A DNA stretch of 21,724 nucleotides from Brevundimonas sp. UBA5866 (GTDB lineage: Bacteria > Pseudomonadota > Alphaproteobacteria > Caulobacterales > Caulobacteraceae), in assembly GCF_002432125.1 (NCBI RefSeq), contig NZ_DJFS01000068.1, forward strand, positions 1,836-23,559, written 5' to 3'. The number at the start of each line of letters is the position of its first letter. The first letter of the stretch is position 1. Made by a program: the position numbers and the translations under genes. The notes beneath the pieces are model-generated. The model was not told where the DNA came from, did not search any database, and worked only from the letters and a program-made list of their open reading frames with translations. Of this stretch, positions 7,443 through 13,943 are shown in pieces.

Positions 7443-7480
7443 GCCCAGCTTTTCTAAAAGCTTTTTGAGAAAAGCTGGGC
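7443..7480 (+). terminator. Large hairpin, probable terminator of the lrp / secreted-protein unit
   Basis: GCCCAGCTTTTCT (7443-7455) pairs perfectly with AGAAAAGCTGGGC (7468-7480) around a 12-nt loop. No T-run follows the long stem. A smaller nested stem, AGCTTT/AAAGCT at 7447-7460, is directly followed by TTTTT and is a better intrinsic terminator. The stems exclude each other because AGCTTTT/AAAAGCT elements recur. It begins 2 bp after the preceding stop and lies 70 bp before cysK. Confidence 0.6.
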
Positions 7481-7499
7481 GGCGTCGGGTTGTGGCAAG

Positions 7500-7509
7500 G
7501 CGTATACGC
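7500..7509. promoter_or_regulatory. 10-bp palindrome in the cysK upstream region
   Basis: GCGTATACGC is a perfect palindrome 40 bp before the cysK ATG. A weak promoter reading, TTGTGG (7490-7495), 16-bp spacer, TATGTC (7512-7517), would place it in the spacer, a usual operator position. The site is short and could be chance. Confidence 0.3.
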
Positions 7510-7536
7510 GCTATGTCTTTGTCTAAGGGCCCAACC

Positions 7537-7542
7537 AAGGAG
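7537..7542 (+). promoter_or_regulatory. Ribosome binding site fixing the cysK start
   Basis: AAGGAG lies 7 nt before the ATG at 7550. The open frame extends 20 codons upstream to a TTG at 7490, but only the ATG has this site and a normal cysteine-synthase N-terminus. Confidence 0.85.
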
Positions 7543-7549
7543 ATCGCCT

Positions 7550-8530
7550 ATGTCCAACACCACCTATGATGCCAGCCGTCACAAGAAGGCCGGTCGCGGC
7601 AAGGTGTTTGACAGCATCGTCGATACGATCGGCGATACCCCGCTGGTGGCGCTGCCGAACCTGACCAAGGAATATCAGCCCAAGGCCCGCGTGCTGGCCA
7701 AGCTGGAGTTCTTCAACCCCATCGCCTCGGTAAAGGACCGTATCGGTGTGGCAATGGTCGAGGCGCTGGAGCAGGCCGGAAAGATCCAGCCGGGCGCGAC
7801 CCTGATCGAGCCGACCAGCGGCAATACCGGCATTGCGCTGGCGTTTGTGGCGGCGTCCAAGGGCTATAAGCTGATCCTGTGCATGCCGGAGAGCATGTCG
7901 ATCGAGCGTCGCAAGATGCTGGCCCTGCTGGGCGCGCAGCTGGAACTGACGCCCGCCGAAAAGGGCATGAAGGGCGCGATTGCCCGTGCAGAGGAACTGC
8001 TCAAGGAAATCCCCGGCTCCATCTCTCCGGCCCAGTTCGAGAATGACGCCAATCCGGCCATCCACGAGGTTTCGACCGCCGAGGAGATCTGGAACGACAC
8101 CGCAGGCTCTGTGGATGTGGTCATTGCGGGTGTTGGCACCGGCGGCACCATCACCGGCGTCGGTCACGCGCTGAAGGCCAGAAAAGCCGATTTGAAGATG
8201 ATTGCCGTCGAGCCGACCGCATCGCCGGTTCTGTCGGGCGGTGCGCCCGGCCCGCACAAGATCCAGGGCATCGGCGCGGGCTTTGTGCCGCCTGTGATCG
8301 ACACCGGCGTGATCGACGCCATCGAACAGGTCGATAATGACGATGCCTTTGAAATGGCCCGCAAGGTTGCCCGCACCGAAGGTATTCCGGTGGGGATTTC
8401 ATCGGGTGCCGCGTTGACGGCCGCCTTCCGTCTGGCCGCTCAGGATGAGTATGCGGGCAAGACCATCGTGGTGATCATCCCAAGCTTTGCAGAACGTTAC
8501 CTTTCGACCGCTCTGTTCGAAGGTTTGTGA
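7550..8530 (+). CDS. cysK: Cysteine synthase A (O-acetylserine sulfhydrylase)
   Basis: A 326-residue PLP enzyme that makes L-cysteine from O-acetylserine and sulfide in the cytoplasm. The PLP-binding lysine is K62 in NPIASVKDRIG. The substrate loop TSGNTG is at 89-94, the phosphate-binding glycine loop GTGGT at 196-200, and the ISSGAA serine near the C-terminal end contacts the pyridine nitrogen. Length and motifs match type A/B cysteine synthases rather than cystathionine beta-synthase, because no CBS domains follow. It stands alone, with no cysE or sulfate genes beside it in the window. The 3' side holds two small stem-loops (8543-8562, 8592-8609). Confidence 0.95.
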   Translation: MSNTTYDASRHKKAGRGKVFDSIVDTIGDTPLVALPNLTKEYQPKARVLAKLEFFNPIASVKDRIGVAMVEALEQAGKIQPGATLIEPTSGNTGIALAFVAASKGYKLILCMPESMSIERRKMLALLGAQLELTPAEKGMKGAIARAEELLKEIPGSISPAQFENDANPAIHEVSTAEEIWNDTAGSVDVVIAGVGTGGTITGVGHALKARKADLKMIAVEPTASPVLSGGAPGPHKIQGIGAGFVPPVIDTGVIDAIEQVDNDDAFEMARKVARTEGIPVGISSGAALTAAFRLAAQDEYAGKTIVVIIPSFAERYLSTALFEGL

Positions 8531-8542
8531 AAACAATGATTT

Positions 8543-8562
8543 CTGCGACTTTCGTGTCGCAG
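8543..8562 (+). repeat. Short stem-loop after cysK
   Basis: CTGCGAC (8543-8549) and GTCGCAG (8556-8562) form a perfect 7-bp stem with a 6-nt loop, 12 bp after the cysK stop. There is no T-run, so it may protect the 3' end or assist termination. Confidence 0.4.
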
Positions 8563-8591
8563 GTGTCATCCGCGGTGCAGAATTGGGCGAT

Positions 8592-8609
8592 AAGGCCATT
8601 TTCGGCCTT
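8592..8609 (+). terminator. Weak terminator-like hairpin after cysK
   Basis: AAGGCC (8592-8597) and GGCCTT (8604-8609) pair around ATTTTC and are followed by GTCTTGC, a poor T-run. It is the best available terminator between cysK and the next gene, 43 bp before that gene's start. Confidence 0.35.
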
Positions 8610-8651
8610 GTCTTGCACATGTAGTTAACCCGCACGTGCCATTGTGGCGGT

Positions 8652-9863
8652 ATGGGAAAAGCTGTGCTCAAACCTGAAGTCATGCCAAACGCCGAGAGCG
8701 AGCGCGCGCGCCTGATGCTTTTGCGCCGTATGGCTGATGTGGTCAGCCTGCCCGCCAGCCGCATCAATGCATTCGAACGTTCGGTCGTGGCTGACCTTTT
8801 GGTCGACATGATGCGCCAGGCCTCGGTGGAAGAGCGTCGCAGGATTGCGGCGCGTCTGGCCCCGCTGACGGAAATCCCGAACAATATCCTGCGTCTGCTT
8901 TTGCGGGACGATCTGGTTGTCGCGCGTGAACTTCTGGTCGAATGCACGTCCCTGAGCGATCATGACCTGATTACCTGCGCCCGCGATACCGGCATTGAGC
9001 ATTGCAAGCTTATAGCCGCGCGGAGACAGCTATCGGCGGGTGTGACCGCTGTGCTGATCGAGCGCAACGAGCCCGAAGTCATCGAAGCGGTACTGCAGAA
9101 CCGCGAGGCGGTTATTCCGACCACTGCTCTGGAAGAGGCTGTGGCCCTGTCGAGGCACAATGCCAATCTGTGCGGCTGGCTGCTGAAGCGCCCTGAACTG
9201 CGCCCGTCCAGTGCCTATGTTATGTTCTGGTGGTGTAACCACGAGGAGCGCAGCGTTATCCTGCGTCGCTTTGCTGTTTCGCGCGAAGTGCTTCAGGGGT
9301 CGGTGGTCGATCTGTTCGGTATGGCGGCCAAGGATGGCTGGTCCGATCCGGTGGTACGCAAGGCCCTGCAGTTTATCGAGCGCCGCCAGCGCAACCGCGA
9401 GGCTGCCAGGAAATCGGCCTATGAAGGTCTGGAAGGCATTATCGAGGCCGCAGCCGAGAGCGGCCTGACACCGGAACTGGTGGCGGAAATAGGCCATCTG
9501 GCCGGTGTGAAACCTTTGACCGCCGCGAAAATCCTGAGTGACGAGGGCGGCGAGTCCATTGCCGTTCTGTGCAAGGCGACCGGCCTGACCAAGCACTATC
9601 TGGTCTTGCTATGGAAGGCCATGCGGCGTTCGGGCAGCGAGGATAGCAGCGATCCGCGCTGGGAACGCGTGCAGATCGTTTACGACATGCTGGCTGTCGA
9701 TCGTGCCCAAACCGTTATCCGCTATTGGAACTGGGCGCTCACCTCGGCGCTGACGCCTCAACTCATACGGGCAATTCGCGAAGGCGAAGATCACCTGATC
9801 GATCAGTTCTCGGCGGCAGAGCGCGCGGCAATGCTGGCGCTATCGGAAGACTTCAAGGCCTGA
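8652..9863 (+). CDS. DUF2336 domain protein (copy 1)
   Basis: A 403-residue alpha-helical, cytoplasmic-looking protein with no signal or membrane segment. The N-terminal half (ADLLVDMMRQASVEERRRIAARL onward) has the repeated HEAT-like helices of DUF2336. In the C-terminal half, AVLCKATGLTKHYLVLLWKA and VDRAQTVIRYWNW match corresponding stretches of the second DUF2336 gene at 10734-11852 (AVVCRAADLDKALFL, LDRDTALRTLRFW), so the two are paralogues. DUF2336 is common in Caulobacterales and other alphaproteobacteria, with no general function known to me. The ATG at 8652 has only a weak GGCGG upstream; a Met 10 codons in is an alternative. It reads toward mucR but is separated from it by 369 bp, so it is probably a separate transcript. 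Confidence 0.8.
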   Translation: MGKAVLKPEVMPNAESERARLMLLRRMADVVSLPASRINAFERSVVADLLVDMMRQASVEERRRIAARLAPLTEIPNNILRLLLRDDLVVARELLVECTSLSDHDLITCARDTGIEHCKLIAARRQLSAGVTAVLIERNEPEVIEAVLQNREAVIPTTALEEAVALSRHNANLCGWLLKRPELRPSSAYVMFWWCNHEERSVILRRFAVSREVLQGSVVDLFGMAAKDGWSDPVVRKALQFIERRQRNREAARKSAYEGLEGIIEAAAESGLTPELVAEIGHLAGVKPLTAAKILSDEGGESIAVLCKATGLTKHYLVLLWKAMRRSGSEDSSDPRWERVQIVYDMLAVDRAQTVIRYWNWALTSALTPQLIRAIREGEDHLIDQFSAAERAAMLALSEDFKA

Positions 9864-10232
9864 TAGCCGGATCGGGTTTTCCGATACTTTAGAGCGACTT
9901 ATAGAGTTAGCTGTAGCAAACCCGACACTTGCGCTCTGTTTTAGCGAAACGGCGATATTCCCTGTTTGCGGGAATGCTTGTCTCAATCAAAACGTGCGCA
10001 CTGATCACTTTGTTTTAAGTACCCGCATTTTTTATGAAGGCGATTAAGTGCCTTAAGCTTAATGCATATTGTCCCTTAGACTTGATTAGACTGAAAAAGC
10101 TTTCGTTATATTACGTGTTTTGATCTGCTGGGACTTGACAACTGTCTATGCGCGTTCACCATGCGCCCCGCATAAAACTAATAATGGGCTGAAACCAAGG
10201 CCCGAGCTTTTTCCAATCTGGCGGGATAAAAC
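9864..10232. promoter_or_regulatory. 369-bp AT-rich regulatory region upstream of mucR
   Basis: No credible gene lies here. The stretch is clearly more AT-rich than its surroundings. It contains an inverted repeat ATTCCC-N7-GGGAAT (9957-9975). A cluster of three TTAA tetramers (10044-10062) lies within ATTAAG-N9-CTTAAT (10043-10063). A possible promoter is TTGATT (10082-10087), 18 bp, TTATAT (10106-10111), and another -35-like TTGACA sits near 10135. MucR/Ros proteins prefer AT-rich DNA with T-A steps and commonly repress their own gene, so autoregulation is a fair inference. The exact promoter is not settled. Confidence 0.55.
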
Positions 10233-10661
10233 ATGGACGAAAAACCTGAACTGCTTGAGATGACTGCGGATATTGTTTCTGCATATGTCAGCAACAACAT
10301 GGTGCCTGCGGAAGCTGTGCCGGCACTGATTTCGCAAGTGCACGCTGCCCTGACGGGCATCACGGTTGCTCCGGTCGAAGAAGAACCCGAACCGCGTGAA
10401 CCGGCAGTTCCGGTGCGTAAGTCCATTACGCCGGATTTCCTGATCTGTCTGGAAGACGGTCGCAAGTTCAAGTCGCTGAAGCGTCACCTGCGTACCAAGT
10501 ACAACATGAGCCCGGAAGAATACCGCGCCAAGTGGGGCCTGCCGAAGGACTATCCGATGGTCGCTCCGAACTATGCCAAGGCCCGTTCTGATCTGGCCAA
10601 GCAAATGGGTCTGGGCCAGGGTGGCCGTAAACCGGCCCGCGCGACCCGCGCCAAGAAATAA
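10233..10661 (+). CDS. mucR: MucR/Ros-family transcriptional regulator
   Basis: A 142-residue member of the Ros/MucR family. In alphaproteobacteria these regulators silence or tune genes for surface polysaccharide, motility and, in Caulobacter, G1-phase cell-cycle genes. The N-terminal part (1-45) is the oligomerisation region, followed by an acidic Pro-rich linker (46-62). The DNA-binding part contains ICLEDGRKFKSLKRHLR (71-87), then EEYRAKWGLPKDYPMVAPNY and a basic tail. In Ros the zinc ligands are C-x2-C-x9-H-x4-H. Here the positions are C72, D75, H85 and Y90, so two of the four are replaced, as in family members reported to fold without zinc. It ends just before a strong bidirectional terminator. 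Confidence 0.93.
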   Translation: MDEKPELLEMTADIVSAYVSNNMVPAEAVPALISQVHAALTGITVAPVEEEPEPREPAVPVRKSITPDFLICLEDGRKFKSLKRHLRTKYNMSPEEYRAKWGLPKDYPMVAPNYAKARSDLAKQMGLGQGGRKPARATRAKK

Positions 10662-10682
10662 GTCGTCAGACAACTGAACAAG

Positions 10683-10717
10683 AAAAAGGCCCGCATCGGG
10701 GGATGCGGGCCTTTTTT
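10683..10717. terminator. Bidirectional rho-independent terminator between mucR and the second DUF2336 gene
   Basis: GGCCCGCATC (10688-10697) pairs perfectly with GATGCGGGCC (10702-10711) around GGGG. It is flanked by AAAAA on the left and TTTTTT on the right, so both strands have a stem followed by a T-run. It ends mucR on the plus strand and the converging DUF2336 gene on the minus strand. Confidence 0.93.
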
Positions 10718-10733
10718 ATTGTCCATGACTGTA

Positions 10734-11852
10734 TCAGGCGGCGCTTTGCATGACCGCGCGGCGCGTGCGCCAGAAGCGCAGGGTCCGCAGAGCCGTATCG
10801 CGGTCCAGTTGCGTGTACATGCTGGCGTAGGAGCGGGCCTTGCCCATCGCATTGCCATCGTTGTTCAGCAGCACCACCGCATAGGTCAGGAACAGCGCCT
10901 TATCGAGATCGGCGGCGCGGCAGACAACAGCCAGTGCGTCCAGTTCACGGCGCTCCACAATATTGCGGGCGGTGTGGAAATCGATGTCGGCCAGCTGTGA
11001 CAGGGCGATCAGGAAGCACGAACGGCTGCCCGAACGCAGGAAGCGGGCCAGGGTTTGCGGCGTCAGCTGGTTGGCGGAGCGCAATTCTTCGACATAGGCC
11101 AGGCTTTCGGCATAGTCCGGGGGCAGGGAGCCGTCATCGGTGGCCACACGGGTGCGCCCCACCGCCAGCGCCTCTTCGAGGGCCTCGGGATCGAGGCGGG
11201 CATTTTCTTCGAGGATCTTTGCCCGCAGGCGTTCCTCTACCTCGAAATACATTTCGTTGAGCAGATCGATCGGCAGGCTGGCACGGGAAACGGTGACGTC
11301 GTGCAGGTCGGGATTGGCCTTGGCACGGTCAACGGCGCTTTCACTGGCGGCGCGCGAGAGGCGGGCCCCCTCATTGGACAGCAGGGCGTGCAGGGTATCG
11401 TCGTCGCCATGTTCGACAATGGCGTCGGATACGGCTTCGGGTACGTGCTCGCGCTTGGTAACGGCGCGGATGTGTTCCTGGCTGTTACGGGTGCGGATGA
11501 CGTGGATCAGGTCATCATCGGTAAGGACAGGCGACCTGCTCAGCACCGGCACGGCCACGGCCGCTTCGTCATTGGCCAGTTGTTTGATCAGCTGGTGCGG
11601 GGCATCGGAGGCCGAAGCAAAACGTTCGGCCAACTGGGCGCGCACTTCGATTTCCATCGCGCGGCTGATGTCGCTGAGCACAACGCCGTACAGTTCCTGC
11701 TCGATGGGCGTGCGTTCGGGAGCCCCGAAGAAATTATCCGTAAGCTCACGCAGAAGGGTGCGGCGGGCACTGCTGTCGGTCTGACGAGCCAGATTCATCA
11801 GTTCCGGCAAGCGAGACTGGATCGAGGTGTCAGCAGAAGCGGAAGAGGTCAT
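10734..11852 (-). CDS. DUF2336 domain protein (copy 2)
   Basis: A 372-residue helical, cytoplasmic protein paralogous to the product of 8652-9863. Visible DUF2336 features are TDNFFGAPERTPIEQELYGVVL (about residues 38-59), ISRAMEIEVRAQLAERFA (62-79), the helical-repeat segment LTDDDLIHVIRTRNSQEHIRAV and the C-terminal LRFWRTRRAV. It converges on mucR and shares the terminator at 10683-10717. The ATG lies 2 bp after the stop of the upstream secreted-protein gene and has no convincing ribosome site, so translation is probably coupled. Function unknown; two copies bracketing mucR suggest a regulatory or physical link. Confidence 0.8.
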   Translation of the reverse strand: MTSSASADTSIQSRLPELMNLARQTDSSARRTLLRELTDNFFGAPERTPIEQELYGVVLSDISRAMEIEVRAQLAERFASASDAPHQLIKQLANDEAAVAVPVLSRSPVLTDDDLIHVIRTRNSQEHIRAVTKREHVPEAVSDAIVEHGDDDTLHALLSNEGARLSRAASESAVDRAKANPDLHDVTVSRASLPIDLLNEMYFEVEERLRAKILEENARLDPEALEEALAVGRTRVATDDGSLPPDYAESLAYVEELRSANQLTPQTLARFLRSGSRSCFLIALSQLADIDFHTARNIVERRELDALAVVCRAADLDKALFLTYAVVLLNNDGNAMGKARSYASMYTQLDRDTALRTLRFWRTRRAVMQSAA

Positions 11853-11854
11853 GG

Positions 11855-12355
11855 TTACGACGGATCTTGATAGTCGGCCACGGCGCGTAATCGGCCATTG
11901 GCGTCGCGGATCATTTGAGGTGTCGCCGGAGGGGCAGCCAGATCATCACTGGCCGGCGGTTCGGATAGGTCGACAGGTAGGGCGTCGAGATAAACCGGGG
12001 CGGGACGGGGCGGTGCGTCGGGTTGCCTGCCGACCTGACGGTGCACCGAATAGTAGCGGGGACCGGAGGCCGTGGCGCCGGAGTCAGCCGAGGGCTGAAC
12101 CCGGTAGACCGGAGCATCCGGACGCGGGGCCATAGGATCATGGGGCAGGGAGGAACCCTGGCCCAGATAGGCCGGTGGTACAGGCACTGTCGGCGGAGGC
12201 GGAGCGCCCCATGCCGAAGCGGGAGTCAGCTGTCGGGGGTAGGCCCAGCCACCATGCGGAATGACGGCGCGACTGTCGGAGGCATGCGCAGCCGCCGTCG
12301 AGGCGCAAAGCCCCGCCGCCAAGGCCGTCGCCAAGTGAATCCGACCAGAACGCAC
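11855..12355 (-). CDS. Proline-rich secreted or periplasmic protein, unknown function
   Basis: A 166-residue protein starting at GTG (12355), with GGCGGG about 11 nt upstream. The N-terminus MRSGRIHLATALAAGLCASTAAAHA is a signal peptide with cleavage expected near residue 25. The rest is low-complexity, with many Pro, Ala and Asp residues and no recognisable domain. It may be an extended periplasmic linker or envelope protein. It overlaps no gene but ends 2 bp before the DUF2336 start on the same strand, so the two form one unit. Codon use looks normal for the window. A real gene is likely because of the signal peptide and tight spacing; its role is unknown. Confidence 0.6.
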   Translation of the reverse strand: MRSGRIHLATALAAGLCASTAAAHASDSRAVIPHGGWAYPRQLTPASAWGAPPPPTVPVPPAYLGQGSSLPHDPMAPRPDAPVYRVQPSADSGATASGPRYYSVHRQVGRQPDAPPRPAPVYLDALPVDLSEPPASDDLAAPPATPQMIRDANGRLRAVADYQDPS

Positions 12356-12381
12356 CCGTAGTTTTCCCGCCTATGGTTGAG

Positions 12382-12412
12382 TTAAGCCCGTATAGTGACG
12401 CTTTGGGCTTAA
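12382..12412. promoter_or_regulatory. Inverted repeat TTAAGCCC-N15-GGGCTTAA
   Basis: Perfect 8-bp arms at 12382-12389 and 12405-12412. The element sits 17 bp after the solute-binding protein stop and 26 bp before the GTG of the next minus-strand gene. It could be an operator or promoter element for that gene, since the outer TTAA ends resemble CtrA half-sites though the spacing is wrong. It could also be a terminator stem without a T-run. Confidence 0.45.
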
Positions 12413-12429
12413 TCTGAGGCTAACGCCGG

Positions 12430-13452
12430 TTATTTTCGTTCGGGCAGATAGGCGGTGGTAAAGGCTTCGCGCCATTCCGGATCGGAGGCGTAAACGCCAC
12501 GGCTCTGCTCGGCAAAGGTCTGCCAGCGTTCGGCGGTCATGGTGCCGAGGCCGTGGTCGGCTGTATCGCCGCTGTCGATGATGCCGTGAACCTTCATCAG
12601 GTCGCGGGCGATTTCCAGCGAACCTTGAGGCGTGGCGGGATTGGCGCGGCGGATCAGGGCGTGGGCCGGATCGGGATCCTTGTCGAGATAGGCCCGCCAG
12701 CCTTCTGCGGATGCGGCGATGAAGCTCTTCAGGGCTTCGGTATTGTCGCGGGCAAAGGCGTTGGGTGTCAGCACCAGGCCCGAATAGGAAGCAAACCCGT
12801 CATCGGCCGGCAGATAGAGCCGCGTCTGCAGATCGGGATCGGCCGAACCGACGAGGGCGGGTTCGCGGGTCAGGGAGCCGATCAGAATGCTCTGCGTGTT
12901 TTCCAGGAAGGGATCGATCGCGCCTGTCTCGGGACGGAAAAGCTGATCGTTCGCCAGCCCGTATTTGGGCTGGAGCCAGGACCAGATGTCGGCCCAGTCG
13001 GCGTCTTCGATATAGAGAGGGCGAGCGCCAATGGAACCGGGATCGCGCGGGGCGTCGCCGGCATGGGCGATCAGGACGCGCGGGTCCTTTTGCATGAAGG
13101 CGGCGACAGCCTTGATGGGCGCGCGGTCGGCAATCATGCGCAGGGCGGCGAAACTGTCGCGGGCAAGGCCCAGCTCAGCCTGGCCCGAGGCCAGTTTCTG
13201 GGACACATCGGCGGCTGAGTTGCCGTGGAAAATCTGGATGTTCAGGCCGCGACGGGCGTAGGTGCCGTCTGCGATCGCCTGATAGAAGCCCGCATGGTCG
13301 GCGCGCGCCGGACCCGGTACAGCCAGACGCAGGCGCACGCGGCCCTGTTCGTCAACGGGCGCGTTCTGGTTGCATCCTGACAGGGCAAAACCGGCCATTG
13401 CGCCAGCAAAGCCCTGGATCAGGTGTCGTCTTGTGGGCCGGATAGGGGACAT
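12430..13452 (-). CDS. THI5/NMT1-like ABC transporter solute-binding lipoprotein
   Basis: A 340-residue periplasmic binding protein. The N-terminus has a twin arginine (TRRHLIQG, R8-R9), a hydrophobic stretch and a lipobox LSGC with Cys27. The start is therefore placed at ATG 13452 rather than at the GTG 21 codons upstream, which would bury the signal. The body fits the SsuA/THI5-like group: VPGPARADHAGFYQAIADGTYARRGLNIQIFHG near residues 45-78, then SAADVSQKLASGQAELGLA. Relatives bind nitrate, taurine, aliphatic sulfonates or pyrimidine precursors of thiamine; the ligand cannot be fixed here. No permease or ATPase gene adjoins it, which is unusual. A structured non-coding region with a minus-strand terminator lies directly upstream. 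Confidence 0.85.
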   Translation of the reverse strand: MSPIRPTRRHLIQGFAGAMAGFALSGCNQNAPVDEQGRVRLRLAVPGPARADHAGFYQAIADGTYARRGLNIQIFHGNSAADVSQKLASGQAELGLARDSFAALRMIADRAPIKAVAAFMQKDPRVLIAHAGDAPRDPGSIGARPLYIEDADWADIWSWLQPKYGLANDQLFRPETGAIDPFLENTQSILIGSLTREPALVGSADPDLQTRLYLPADDGFASYSGLVLTPNAFARDNTEALKSFIAASAEGWRAYLDKDPDPAHALIRRANPATPQGSLEIARDLMKVHGIIDSGDTADHGLGTMTAERWQTFAEQSRGVYASDPEWREAFTTAYLPERK

Positions 13453-13537
13453 CACCGGTTGCAATAAGCATGGTGGCGTCGATTGGGAAGAGTTCGCCAC
13501 CGATTTGATAGCCACTGTGACATGACAATAAGAAAAT

Positions 13538-13570
13538 GGAGAGGGCGTAGATGGGGACTACGCCCTCTCC
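13538..13570 (-). terminator. Strong minus-strand terminator upstream of the solute-binding protein
   Basis: GGAGAGGGCGTAG (13538-13550) and CTACGCCCTCTCC (13558-13570) pair over 13 bp without mismatch around ATGGGGA. Read on the minus strand the stem is followed by ATTTTCTTATT; the plus-strand side has no T-run. It must therefore end a leftward transcript that starts to its right, where no protein gene exists. Confidence 0.85.
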
Positions 13571-13751
13571 AGAGATCTATTGGTGCAATGTTTCCAGCAA
13601 CCTACGCTCAGTTGATTGGAGTTTACGGGCACGCGAGACGTTCGGCGCGGGCCTGATCTTCAACCACTGACAAAAGGGACGGGTATTAGAAGGGGGACGC
13701 GTCCCTTTCGGGGGGACCGACGGCGTACAGGATGCACTGACACCAGATCTC
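13538..13751 (-). ncRNA. Candidate structured RNA: small RNA or attenuator leader of the solute-binding protein
   Basis: Between the secreted-protein gene and the solute-binding gene lie about 490 bp with no credible ORF. On the minus strand, 13751 to 13572 closes on itself. GAGATCTGGTG (13751-13741) pairs with CACC and AGATCTC (13585-13572, 3-nt bulge). Inside it, CC-TG-TACGC (13731-13723) pairs with GCGTAGG (13607-13601). Within these lie a hairpin AAAGGGACG/CGTCCCTTT (13673-13681, 13700-13708) and an imperfect hairpin at 13628-13653. About 180 nt with nested helices plus a terminator suggests a real RNA. The length and rod shape recall 6S RNA, but I see no sequence match. Its place 75-120 bp before the solute-binding start also allows a transcription attenuator. 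No promoter is clear. Confidence 0.5.
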
Positions 13752-13820
13752 AGTATCAATGCCGGTCGCATGGCAGCCGGGGCGGCGGAACCTCAACAGC
13801 CGGAAAGTGACACAGTCATT

Positions 13821-13837
13821 GACATAGCATTGATGTC
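13821..13837. repeat. Short imperfect palindrome upstream of the structured RNA
   Basis: GACAT (13821-13825) and ATGTC (13833-13837) flank AGCATTG. It lies in the gap between the candidate RNA and the secreted-protein gene at 13944 and could be an operator for either. The arms are only 5 bp. Confidence 0.25.
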
Positions 13838-13943
13838 TGAAATGCAGTTTCCGCGCAAGGCAGGATTTTTCAAGCTTGACTATATCGGTGGATAACTGCG
13901 TTTGATATGAAGGCCCTGTATCGCGGTTCGGGGATGTGCCGGA

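Noticed and set aside
13572..13760. TPP riboswitch upstream of the THI5-like protein
   Set aside because: CTGAGA and GCGTAGG fragments occur, but they are about 150 nt apart and the CCTGATCTGG...CCAGCG core is missing, so the arrangement is wrong.
13572..13760. tRNA, tmRNA or RNase P RNA (a GCACCA occurs at about 13587-13582 on the minus strand)
   Set aside because: There is no T-loop GGTTCGAATCC-type segment, no tag ORF, and no RNase P core sequence.
13577..13810. Short frames on both strands (about 64 codons each) in the gap before 13944
   Set aside because: Compositions are unlike proteins, there is no ribosome site, and they lie inside the nested helices of the candidate RNA.
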